Assembly: GCA_002393815.1 (NCBI GenBank)
Contig: DGUB01000040.1
Coordinates: 1-28,860, forward strand
Direction: 5' to 3'
Source of the DNA: Ruminococcus sp. UBA4321
GTDB taxonomy: Bacteria; Bacillota; Clostridia; Oscillospirales; Ruminococcaceae
DNA length: 28,860 nucleotides
Program-made: the position numbers and the translations under genes
The notes under the pieces: model-generated
Databases searched by the model: none
Told to the model about the DNA's origin: nothing
What the model saw: only the letters and a program-made list of their open reading frames with translations
Shown: positions 17,303 through 24,924 of the stretch, piece by piece
How the letters are laid out: every line of letters begins with the position of its first letter
How positions within the stretch are numbered: position 1 is the first letter of the stretch

Positions 17303-17334
17303 ATATTTGAACATTTGAATAACTGTTCAAATAT
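17303..17334. promoter_or_regulatory. ArsR/SmtB-type operator-like inverted repeat at the ATPase transcription start
   Basis: A perfect 11-base inverted repeat, ATATTTGAACA (17303-17313) with TGTTCAAATAT (17324-17334), has a 10-base spacer that itself contains another TTTGAA. It begins directly after the -10 and covers the start site and leader up to the ribosome binding site. A/T-rich sites with TTGAA/TTCAA half-sites are characteristic of CadC/SmtB metal sensors. No repressor gene lies in the window, so the regulator would act in trans. Confidence 0.65.
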
Positions 17335-17347
17335 TAGAGGTGATAGT

Positions 17348-19804
17348 ATGAGAGTAATTTATCGTGTGGAACATCTGCATTGTCCGCGCTGTGCCGTGCA
17401 GATTGCCGAACGTCTGGAACAGCTTCCGCAGATTGATGCCGTCAGCCTGTCTTTTTCCGAAAGTCTGCTGCATGTAACGGCTTCTGATACGGAACATCTG
17501 CTCGAACAAATACAGTCTGCCGCCAATGAAATCGACGAAGGCGTGAAGTTTCTGGAAAGAGACCATGCCGGACATCATCACGCCAGAGACCATGCAGCAG
17601 AAATGAAGAAATTCCGCTGTACTGACCCGAACTGTAAATGCTGTGACTATCTGCCGCCGGAAGAATCTGCTGTTCCGGAAGAAATTCCGGAATCTCCCGA
17701 CAGTGTGAAACTTGTCTTTGATATTGAAAATATTGACTGTGCTGCCTGTGCCGCTAAAATCGAAGCTGCTCTCCGGAAGCTGGACGGTGTGGAAAGTCTC
17801 AGCCTGTCTTATGCGACCGGACAGATTCATGCAAGAATTTCCGGTTCTGCCGACAGCAAAGAACTGCTCCGGAATATGCGGAAAACTGCCTTACAGATTG
17901 AGGAAGGCGTAACAATCCGCCGTCACCAGACTGCCAAACCCAAACCCCGGACAGAAGATTCTCACAGTACCGAAGTGATTCTGCTTGTGATTGGCTTTGT
18001 GATTTTCCTGCTCGGACTGCTTCTGCACTGGGTGACGAAAAATGAAATGCTTTCCGGTATTTTCCTGATGGCTTCTTATCTGCTTATGGGGTGGGAAGTG
18101 CTTTACAATGCGTTCCGCAGTCTGCTGAAAGGACAAATGTTCGACGAAAATTTCCTGATGAGTATCGCCACGATTGGCGCACTCTGCATCGGTTCGTGGG
18201 AAGAAGCCGCCGGAGTCATGCTTTTCTACCGGGTAGGCGAATTGTTTGAACATCTCGCTGTCGAACGAAGCCGGAAATCTGTGATGCAGGCAATTGACAT
18301 GCGCCCCGAAACCGTTCAGAAAATTTTCAGTGCGACGGATATCCGGACGATTCCGGCAGAACGCGTCAAAGCCGGAGATTTATTGCTTGTCCGCGCCGGT
18401 GACAGAATTCCGGTAGACGGCATCATCCGCAAGGGGGAAAGTTCTCTGGATACGTCCGCTATGACAGGCGAATCCGTTCCGGTATCGGTCAGCCCCGGCA
18501 GTGAAGTCCTTTCCGGCTGTATCAATGTCAGCGGTGTACTTGAACTCGAAGCTTCTGCCGGGCTGAAAGATTCCATGATTACGCGGATTCTGGACAGTGT
18601 CGAAAATGCTGCTGCCGGGAAGCCGAAACTGGATAAATTCATCACCAGATTTTCCCGGATTTATACGCCGGTAGTTGTTGCTGTTGCCGTTCTGACTGCC
18701 GTTGTACCGTCTCTGCTGACCGGAAACTGGTCTTACTGGGTTTATACGGCTCTGAATTTTCTGATGATTAGCTGCCCCTGCGCACTGGTGCTGAGTGTGC
18801 CGCTGGCGTTCTTCTCCGGTATCGGTGCAGGCTCTGCGAAGGGCATTCTGTTCAAGGACGGTATTTCTATCGAAGCACTGGAGAAAATCAAGGCTGTCGT
18901 AATGGATAAGACCGGAACACTCACAAAGGGAACATTCTCCGTCACCGAAGCCGAAACGACTGACTGCAAGACTGAAACCCTGTTCCGGATGTGCGCCGCC
19001 TGTGAAAGCAGTTCTGCCCATCCGGTTGCGAAAAGTATTCTTGCCTATATGCAGGAGCAGGGAATTTCCTATGAGCCTGCCGGAAATGTCCGCGAACTCG
19101 CCGGGCGCGGCATTATCGGAACAGTCGGCGGCATGGAAGTCGCCTGCGGCAATGAAAAACTGATGGAAGAATTACAGGTTGCATTTGAACCGTACAGCAG
19201 TTCCGGAACGTGTATTTATGTCGCCGTGGACAATGCCTATTATGGGAGACTGGTGCTTTCCGATACGCCGAAGGAACACTCTGCCGAAACGGTCAGAAGC
19301 CTGAATCAGCAGGGAATCTATACAGTGATGCTGACAGGGGACAGTTCCGGACATACACAGAAAATCGCGGACGAACTCGGAATTCAGGAAGTGCATGCCG
19401 GACTGCTGCCGACACAGAAACCGGAATATCTGAAACAGGTTCGTGCCGCGAAAGGTGCGGTGATGTTCGTCGGTGACGGTATCAACGATGCGCCTGTGCT
19501 TTCCGGAGCGGATGTAGGCGTTGCCATGGGAAGCGGCGCGGATGCCGCTATGGAAGCCGCAGATGTAGTTTTGCTGGGTTCTGACCCGGCGCATATCCTG
19601 ACAGCTCTGGAGATTGCCGGGCGCGTGAACAGTACAGCAAGATACTGTATTGGCTTTGCGCTGGCAGTCAAGATTCTGATTATGATACTCGGCTTTGCAG
19701 GCTTTGCGAACATGTGGCTTTCCGTATTTGCCGATACGGGCGTGACGATTCTTTGTGTGCTGTTTGTCTTGTTCAGGATTCAGTTTCACTACAAGAAAAG
19801 TTAA
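17348..19804 (+). CDS. Zn2+/Cd2+/Pb2+-type P1B ATPase (CadA/ZntA-like) with two HMA domains
   Basis: The protein has 818 residues. It exports divalent soft metals across the cytoplasmic membrane using ATP. The first metal-binding domain has CPRC (12-15). A linker with a His cluster (73, 76-78, 82) and a Cys cluster (91, 96, 98, 99) follows, then a second domain with CAAC (131-134). TM helices begin near 208. TGES (373-376) is the actuator loop, CPC (476-478) the TM6 metal site, Asp520 in DKTGT the phosphorylation site, His558-Pro559 the P1B SxHP motif, and GDGINDAP (709-716) the hinge. CPCALVLSVP and Asp796 in the last TM pair (ADTGVT) indicate the Zn/Cd/Pb subgroup rather than Cu. I chose the ATG at 17348 with AGAGG at 17336-17340; a TTG at 17315 lies inside the operator. 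Confidence 0.95.
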   Translation: MRVIYRVEHLHCPRCAVQIAERLEQLPQIDAVSLSFSESLLHVTASDTEHLLEQIQSAANEIDEGVKFLERDHAGHHHARDHAAEMKKFRCTDPNCKCCDYLPPEESAVPEEIPESPDSVKLVFDIENIDCAACAAKIEAALRKLDGVESLSLSYATGQIHARISGSADSKELLRNMRKTALQIEEGVTIRRHQTAKPKPRTEDSHSTEVILLVIGFVIFLLGLLLHWVTKNEMLSGIFLMASYLLMGWEVLYNAFRSLLKGQMFDENFLMSIATIGALCIGSWEEAAGVMLFYRVGELFEHLAVERSRKSVMQAIDMRPETVQKIFSATDIRTIPAERVKAGDLLLVRAGDRIPVDGIIRKGESSLDTSAMTGESVPVSVSPGSEVLSGCINVSGVLELEASAGLKDSMITRILDSVENAAAGKPKLDKFITRFSRIYTPVVVAVAVLTAVVPSLLTGNWSYWVYTALNFLMISCPCALVLSVPLAFFSGIGAGSAKGILFKDGISIEALEKIKAVVMDKTGTLTKGTFSVTEAETTDCKTETLFRMCAACESSSAHPVAKSILAYMQEQGISYEPAGNVRELAGRGIIGTVGGMEVACGNEKLMEELQVAFEPYSSSGTCIYVAVDNAYYGRLVLSDTPKEHSAETVRSLNQQGIYTVMLTGDSSGHTQKIADELGIQEVHAGLLPTQKPEYLKQVRAAKGAVMFVGDGINDAPVLSGADVGVAMGSGADAAMEAADVVLLGSDPAHILTALEIAGRVNSTARYCIGFALAVKILIMILGFAGFANMWLSVFADTGVTILCVLFVLFRIQFHYKKS

Positions 19805-19825
19805 TATTTTATTGAGATAAATAAG

Positions 19826-19854
19826 AAAAAGGGGAAGCTGACTTCCCCTTTTTT
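19826..19854. terminator. Bidirectional intrinsic terminator between the ATPase and beta-helix genes
   Basis: The stem GGGGAAG/CTTCCCC (19831-19837 with 19842-19848) has a 4-base loop. An A-tract (19826-19830) and a T-tract (19849-19854) extend the stem. It serves the ATPase transcript on the plus strand and the beta-helix transcript on the minus strand. Confidence 0.92.
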
Positions 19855-19861
19855 GATATTA

Positions 19862-21331
19862 TTATTCTTCTTCCTCGTCATCGTCTTCATATTCGTATTC
19901 TTCTTCATCATCTTCAGCGTCTTCGTCATCTTCATCCACGTCATCGTCGTATTCTTCGTCATCATCCTCGTTGTCATCTTCTTCGGCTTTCTGAGCTTTC
20001 TGCTTTGCTTTTTCTTCCGGAGTTTTGGTCTTTTTGAACGCCAGAATGATAATTGCAATCACCGCCAGTGCAATCAGCACACAGGTGACAATCAGCAGAA
20101 GCATGTTTTTATTGCCGACAATCGCCGCATAACTGGAAGAACGCTTCAGAACCAGATTTCCTTCTTTGTTTTCGAGTGTATAATCTACCGCGTCGCAGAT
20201 AAAGCAGTCAGAGCCTGTCCAGCCCGGTGCAAATACCGCTTCGCGAAGATTTCCGGAAAGGCTGACACCGATTTTGGCTTCCACATCGGTATCAATATTT
20301 TCTGCCTGACAGGAGAGTACATTGGAATCTGCTGCCTGACAGAATACCAGATTGCTCTGTACACCGTCTGCGCTGTTGTTCAGAACAGAAGGCTTTCCGC
20401 CGAGCTTGACCGGAACTGTACCCATCGCGAGAATGCCGCCGCCGACTCTGTTTTCACCGGAAGCAATATTGCTCTGCACAGCTGCTTTTCCTTTGAGCGT
20501 CAGTGCCGCGGTATTGTTCAGGAGAATGCCGCCGCCGTGAACAGCAACGTTTCTCATGATGCTTCCGCCGGAAACGCTGACTTCGCCAGCCTGTGCGTAG
20601 ATGCCGCCGCCGTCACGCCCGATATTGTCGGAAAGCTCGCCGCTGACAAACTTGAAAACACCATCCGAAACAGCAACACCGCCGCCGCACTGCTGTGCGG
20701 TATTGCTGTAGATTTTTCCGCCGCTGACAGTGAACTGGCTGTTTTCTCCGGCGAGCAGTACGCCGCCGCCGCTGGATTCTGTTTTGTTTCCGGTAATGTT
20801 GCCGCCCCACATATTGACAACCGCCCCGGCTTCGATATAGATACCGCCTGCGCCGTTGGAACTGTTGCCGCCGGAAATCTTGCCGCTGCTTCCCATCGCG
20901 ACGTTAGTATCTGTCAGATTCAGTGTACCGCCGCCGGCAACGTGAATGACTTCGCCGTGGTCAACGGCAAATTCCAGATTCCGGTTGATGGCGTATCCGT
21001 TCAGGTCGATTGTAATTTCATGACCGGAAGGAACGTTCAGGACACCGTCATAGATAAAGCCGCTGCCTGTGCCGAATCTTGTGCCGTAAGAAGAGTTCCA
21101 GTCCGCATAGAGCGTGACAACTGCGGAATCGCCTGTCATGGCAGTATTCCACATGGCTTCTGCACCGCCGGAAGAGGGATTGTCATAATAGTAAGAAGTC
21201 ACACTGTTGACTGTTACCGAAGCGACTGCGCCTTCCGGCACAAAAGAAGCAGCAGAGGTTTCCATTGCCGGAACGGATGCCAGCAGAAGAAAGCCCGAAA
21301 GTGCAGCTGCAAAAATGCGTTGTAATTTCAT
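19862..21331 (-). CDS. Secreted, membrane-anchored right-handed beta-helix protein with acidic cytoplasmic tail
   Basis: The protein has 489 residues. An N-terminal signal peptide (KLQR, a hydrophobic core, then Ala-rich to about residue 28) leads into a repeat region. About five or six coils with a period near 27 residues each carry a GGG or AGG turn (SGGGVLL, CGGGVAV, DGGGIYA, HGGGILL, VGGGILA), typical of right-handed parallel beta-helix proteins of the polymorphic-membrane/pectate-lyase-like kind. A TM segment near 407-428 is followed by Lys-rich FKKTKTPEEKAK and then about 50 residues that are nearly all Asp and Glu. With the positive-inside rule the helix is outside and the acidic tail inside. 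No catalytic site is recognisable, and adhesion or glycan binding is conjecture. The ATG at 21331 has GGAGAG upstream; the gene has its own promoter. Confidence 0.85.
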   Translation of the reverse strand: MKLQRIFAAALSGFLLLASVPAMETSAASFVPEGAVASVTVNSVTSYYYDNPSSGGAEAMWNTAMTGDSAVVTLYADWNSSYGTRFGTGSGFIYDGVLNVPSGHEITIDLNGYAINRNLEFAVDHGEVIHVAGGGTLNLTDTNVAMGSSGKISGGNSSNGAGGIYIEAGAVVNMWGGNITGNKTESSGGGVLLAGENSQFTVSGGKIYSNTAQQCGGGVAVSDGVFKFVSGELSDNIGRDGGGIYAQAGEVSVSGGSIMRNVAVHGGGILLNNTAALTLKGKAAVQSNIASGENRVGGGILAMGTVPVKLGGKPSVLNNSADGVQSNLVFCQAADSNVLSCQAENIDTDVEAKIGVSLSGNLREAVFAPGWTGSDCFICDAVDYTLENKEGNLVLKRSSSYAAIVGNKNMLLLIVTCVLIALAVIAIIILAFKKTKTPEEKAKQKAQKAEEDDNEDDDEEYDDDVDEDDEDAEDDEEEYEYEDDDEEEE

Positions 21332-21368
21332 GTATATCTCTCCAATCAAAATTTGCTTGCTATTATCT

Positions 21369-21397
21369 ATTATACAGCGAATCGTGAAAAATTACAA
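21369..21397 (-). promoter_or_regulatory. Promoter of the beta-helix surface protein gene
   Basis: On the minus strand TTGTAA (21397-21392) and TATAAT (21374-21369) are separated by 17 bases, giving a leader of about 30 bases. The promoter diverges from the rhomboid-like gene promoter, with about 85 bases between the -35 elements that hold no clear operator. Confidence 0.75.
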
Positions 21398-21482
21398 TGT
21401 CACAAAAAGACAGATTTATCCTGTCAGTTGCCGTAATATTTTTGTGCATTTCTGACAAAATTTCAATATCTGTATTGGTTTC

Positions 21483-21511
21483 TTGACAAATCCGGCAATT
21501 TGCGTTATACT
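21483..21511 (+). promoter_or_regulatory. Promoter of the rhomboid-like gene
   Basis: TTGACA (21483-21488) and TATACT (21506-21511) are separated by 17 bases, giving a start near 21518 and a leader of about 34 bases. Confidence 0.85.
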
Positions 21512-21551
21512 TAATTATATATATTTCACAAAACGGAGCTGATAATTTTCT

Positions 21552-22259
21552 ATGAATCAGATTTTAAACAAACTGGAACGGAAATTCGGACAGTATGCGA
21601 TTCCCAATCTCATGACGATTATGGTATTCGGAATGGCACTGGTATTTCTGATTGATACGTTCATAGCAGCCAATCCGGATTACGAGTACTATCTAAGCGA
21701 TTTGCTGTATTTCAACAAGGATTTGATTTTGCAGGGAGAAGCCTGGAGGGTTATCACTTTCCTGTTTCTGCCGGGGGACTACAGTCCTCTCTGGATAGTG
21801 TTTACTCTGTACTTTGACTGGCTGGTCGGAAAATCACTGGAAAATGAATGGGGAAGTTTCCGGTTCAATGTCTTTTATTTTCTGGGTGCAGTAGGTTCGA
21901 TTCTTGGCGGAATCATTACGGGATGGGCAACCAACGGTTATCTGAACGCTTCGCTGTTTCTGGCATTTGCGACGCTTTTTCCGGATTTTGAAATACTGAT
22001 ATTTTTCATTCTTCCGGTGAAAGTGAAGTATCTGGGAATGCTTTCTGCCGCGGCTCTGCTGTATTCACTGATTGTTTACCCTCTGCCGTATAAAATCGCG
22101 ATTCTGATTTCATTGATAAATTTTCTTCTGTTTTTCGGAAAAGATTTTTATCAGAGAATCAGAATGTTTATCCGCCGGAAGAAGTATCAGAAACAGAATC
22201 AGAACAACTGGAAGAACAATCACTGGTGGGATGACAAGAATCATCCATGGAAAAAATAA
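21552..22259 (+). CDS. Rhomboid-like multi-pass membrane protein lacking the protease residues
   Basis: The protein has 235 residues with about six hydrophobic segments between residues 20 and 196. Rhomboid-family landmarks are present: GEAWRVITFLFLP (62-74), matching the start of the membrane-embedded core, and LENEWGSFRFNVFYF (96-110), equivalent to the conserved E/R loop. The catalytic GxSG position reads NASL (132-135) and no His is found in the last TM segment, so proteolysis is unlikely; it would be a rhomboid pseudoprotease. The C-terminal 40 residues are cytoplasmic, basic and rich in Gln, Asn and Trp. The ribosome binding site CGGAG lies about 13 bases before the ATG, a little far. 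The gene is monocistronic and ends at a strong terminator. The function is unknown. Confidence 0.8.
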   Translation: MNQILNKLERKFGQYAIPNLMTIMVFGMALVFLIDTFIAANPDYEYYLSDLLYFNKDLILQGEAWRVITFLFLPGDYSPLWIVFTLYFDWLVGKSLENEWGSFRFNVFYFLGAVGSILGGIITGWATNGYLNASLFLAFATLFPDFEILIFFILPVKVKYLGMLSAAALLYSLIVYPLPYKIAILISLINFLLFFGKDFYQRIRMFIRRKKYQKQNQNNWKNNHWWDDKNHPWKK

Positions 22260-22267
22260 ACAGATTC

Positions 22268-22304
22268 AAAAGACTGCTGTACCGGAAAAGTACAGCAGTC
22301 TTTT
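22268..22304. terminator. Bidirectional intrinsic terminator between the rhomboid-like and GH59 genes
   Basis: A perfect 15-base stem, AAAAGACTGCTGTAC (22268-22282) with GTACAGCAGTCTTTT (22290-22304), and a 7-base loop lie between the two stop codons. A and T runs at the stem ends let it work on both strands. Confidence 0.92.
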
Positions 22305-22308
22305 CGCA

Positions 22309-24924
22309 TTACTTTTCTTTTTTCTTTTTCTTCAGGAGTTTCCGTGCAGTCAGGACAGCAGCAACTCCGGCGGCGGCACCGGCAGCCGGAACAGCGGCTT
22401 TGACAATGTCAGATTTTCGGGAAGTATTTTTTGGTTTCTTCCGGGATTTCAGGATGATATCTTCCGGGAATTTTTCGGCTGTATAATCTGCATTTTCGTC
22501 ATCCGTCAGGATTTCAAAGGCATCAAATTCAACTGCGCCTCTGGTAATCAGCATACGGAGAGTATGCCAGCCGGTGTGCAGGTGTTCCAGTGCGAAGAAT
22601 GTTTCGCGGAAACTGCTGCTGCTGACGGAATAATCTTCTGTATATAATTTTTTATCAATCCAGAACATCAGTCCGGCAGATTTCACGCGCCCAAGCAGGA
22701 AAATACTGCTGCCGTAGAAACGGATTTTCAATTCGGAATTCTCCTCACCGGCGGCGCAGGTTCTGTTATAAAACTGATAGCCCGTCATGCCGTGAAGAAT
22801 CCATTTGCTTTCATCGTTCTGGAGATATTTCACAAACGAAGAAAGGCAGTCCTGCCGGTAAACATACGGTGCAATCGGAAAGTTCAGCTTTTCGGCTTTG
22901 ATATCACAAAAACGGTTCTGATAAAAGGCACTGCACAGGCTCATTCTTCCGGAACGCACCAGAGGACGGCTGTCCAGTTTCATTTCATAGACCGAATGCC
23001 CGTCAATAAAGCAGAATACCAGAACGCCCATAGAAGCAATGCTGATTTTATGCCCGATGGCATAAATATAATTCTGTGTTTTTTCTTCGTGCAGAAGTTC
23101 GTCCATATAGCGCAGCTGCCATCTGCCGTCCGCATAAAGCCGCAGCTGTAAGCCGCAGGCAGAAGTTTCCGGGTTTGTCACTGCCGAATTGTAATGCAGT
23201 CCCACGCCGACATAATTATCATCTGCCGGAGAGGCAAAATAAGCCGTCGCACTCGCCTGATAATTCGCCCAGGTATCATCTCCGAAACAGGTATTCGGTT
23301 CCGGAGTGCCGCGGAATCTCCAGTTTGTTGGCAGAATGTCCTTTGTAATTTTCTGTTCCAGATAGACAGTTTCATTCTCGGCTCTGATAAACTCAAACGC
23401 ACCGCCCTGGTCGGTAGTATACAGCGGCATATAGCCGTTTCTTTCTTCTTCGGACTGCATCGGCAGGACAAACGGCAGAGAAAGCCGCTTGTTTTCCGGA
23501 ATCGGTTTCAGCTGTTCCGTGCCGCTGATGTCAGAAGTTTCCAGAGTTGTCACCGTCAGAAGCGAATACGGCTTGACCGTCACAGAAAAGCTTGCTTCTT
23601 CATCGGAACTGCGGACAGAAATGTTTTTCACAATCCGGAACCAGTTTTCGTCAACAGGTTCCGGAACGGGACTTCCGGCAGTCTGGAGCAGGGAAACGGT
23701 TTCCGGAAATTCCGGCATATTTTTCAGAATCACCTGATAAGAACGCGCCGTATTAGTATCGTTTGCAAAATGCATGGTGAAATTTGTCCTGTCCGGAGAA
23801 ATCAGCGTCATATAATTATCGTTTGTATTCCAGATAGTCTGATTTTCTTCGCCGTCGCCGAAACATGCGCCGGGGACATACTGCCAGTCCGGAGCGGCAA
23901 ACCGCATGAAATGCGCCGAAATCCATAAACCAATATCGGCAGTATAATAGCCCGACCACGGTGTCCGGGCAGTCAGCAGCTGTTTCGGAGAATAGCAGGA
24001 GCCGTCATAATATGCCGAAACAGGCGGCTGAAATTCATACAGATTCATCCTGCTGTTAGCATAAGCATTGATAATCCGGACAGCAGTATTAATCGCACCG
24101 TTCGAGCCGGTAATGCCTGTACCGTCGGCGCGTCTGGAAAGTTCCGGAACGTTGCAGGGCGCAATGCCTTCGCTGTACCAGATTTCCTTTTCATAGAAAT
24201 CATGCAGATATCTGGTATTTTCGTCCGCCTGTGCCGTATAGTGCAGACTAATAACATCCACAGCATTGCGGAGCTGCTCATTGTCGCGCATAAGTGCGGA
24301 AATATTCTGTGTGCCGACTTCATCAGAAGCAACTATTTTGATTTTGGAAAAATCATAAGGCGCGCGGCGTTCAGATTTGAGCTTTCTGGAAAAATAAATC
24401 AGCCAGTCAACATCCGGTGTTTCAGTTTCGTTCGCATCGGCACTGATGAAATCAAATTTTAACTGATAAGTTTCATAAGCGGCTCGCAGGGTTTCGCTGT
24501 ACCATCTGTAACGCGCATCGAATCCGGCTTTCTGACTCTCCCGGAATGCGGCTGTCACCCAGTGCGGCTCACCCCAGCGGAGCAAATCAAGTGTAATCTC
24601 CGGATTGAGTTTTTTCGCATCGGCGGCGAACTGAAAGCCTGCGCCGCGGGTCACGTCAGCTTTTTCGTCAGGGGAACGCTTGGTACAGGGTTCTGTTCCG
24701 GAAGAGGAATTCACATCCGCGCCGAGTTCTATCTTGATATGCACCAGACTTGCGCCGTAATCCGGCTGAAATAATAATTTCATGATTTCCTGATAGACTT
24801 CCGGATGCTTTCTTTTATAGTCAATCAGAAGCCTGGAAGACCCGTTTCCGGTGACACAGCCCAGACCTCTGAAAACTTCTCTGGAACTGACTTGTGAGCC
24901 GTCAAGAATGATTTCGTTCGCCAT
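22309..24924 (-). CDS. Glycoside hydrolase family 59 protein (galactocerebrosidase-like)
   Basis: The protein has 871 residues. GH59 enzymes cleave beta-galactosyl bonds; the animal member is galactosylceramidase. The N-terminal barrel is clear: FRGLGCVTGNGSSRLLIDY (18-36), LLFQPDYGASLVHIKIELG (50-68), GTEP (76-79), DVISLHY (223-229) and PWSGYY further on. The acid/base is Glu166 in ANETE and the nucleophile is Glu252 in WYSEG, aligned with Glu182 and Glu258 of the animal enzyme. A lectin/jelly-roll-like region covers the later part. No signal peptide is visible, yet the C-terminus ends in an Ala/Gly/Val hydrophobic stretch followed by KLLKKKKKEK, which could be a weak tail anchor. The start at 24924 has AGGAGG upstream and overlaps trmB by 23 bases. 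Confidence 0.9.
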   Translation of the reverse strand: MANEIILDGSQVSSREVFRGLGCVTGNGSSRLLIDYKRKHPEVYQEIMKLLFQPDYGASLVHIKIELGADVNSSSGTEPCTKRSPDEKADVTRGAGFQFAADAKKLNPEITLDLLRWGEPHWVTAAFRESQKAGFDARYRWYSETLRAAYETYQLKFDFISADANETETPDVDWLIYFSRKLKSERRAPYDFSKIKIVASDEVGTQNISALMRDNEQLRNAVDVISLHYTAQADENTRYLHDFYEKEIWYSEGIAPCNVPELSRRADGTGITGSNGAINTAVRIINAYANSRMNLYEFQPPVSAYYDGSCYSPKQLLTARTPWSGYYTADIGLWISAHFMRFAAPDWQYVPGACFGDGEENQTIWNTNDNYMTLISPDRTNFTMHFANDTNTARSYQVILKNMPEFPETVSLLQTAGSPVPEPVDENWFRIVKNISVRSSDEEASFSVTVKPYSLLTVTTLETSDISGTEQLKPIPENKRLSLPFVLPMQSEEERNGYMPLYTTDQGGAFEFIRAENETVYLEQKITKDILPTNWRFRGTPEPNTCFGDDTWANYQASATAYFASPADDNYVGVGLHYNSAVTNPETSACGLQLRLYADGRWQLRYMDELLHEEKTQNYIYAIGHKISIASMGVLVFCFIDGHSVYEMKLDSRPLVRSGRMSLCSAFYQNRFCDIKAEKLNFPIAPYVYRQDCLSSFVKYLQNDESKWILHGMTGYQFYNRTCAAGEENSELKIRFYGSSIFLLGRVKSAGLMFWIDKKLYTEDYSVSSSSFRETFFALEHLHTGWHTLRMLITRGAVEFDAFEILTDDENADYTAEKFPEDIILKSRKKPKNTSRKSDIVKAAVPAAGAAAGVAAVLTARKLLKKKKKEK

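Noticed and set aside
17315..17347. TTG start for the metal ATPase
   Set aside because: It lies inside the operator palindrome and lacks a ribosome binding site; the ATG at 17348 has AGAGG at good spacing.
19853..21325. Long open frame on the plus strand opposite the beta-helix gene (about 490 codons)
   Set aside because: It has no ribosome binding site. Its start is a run of Phe, Val and Ile that is just the reverse of Asp/Glu codons, while the minus strand has a promoter, a ribosome binding site, a signal peptide and repeats. It is an artefact of codon bias.
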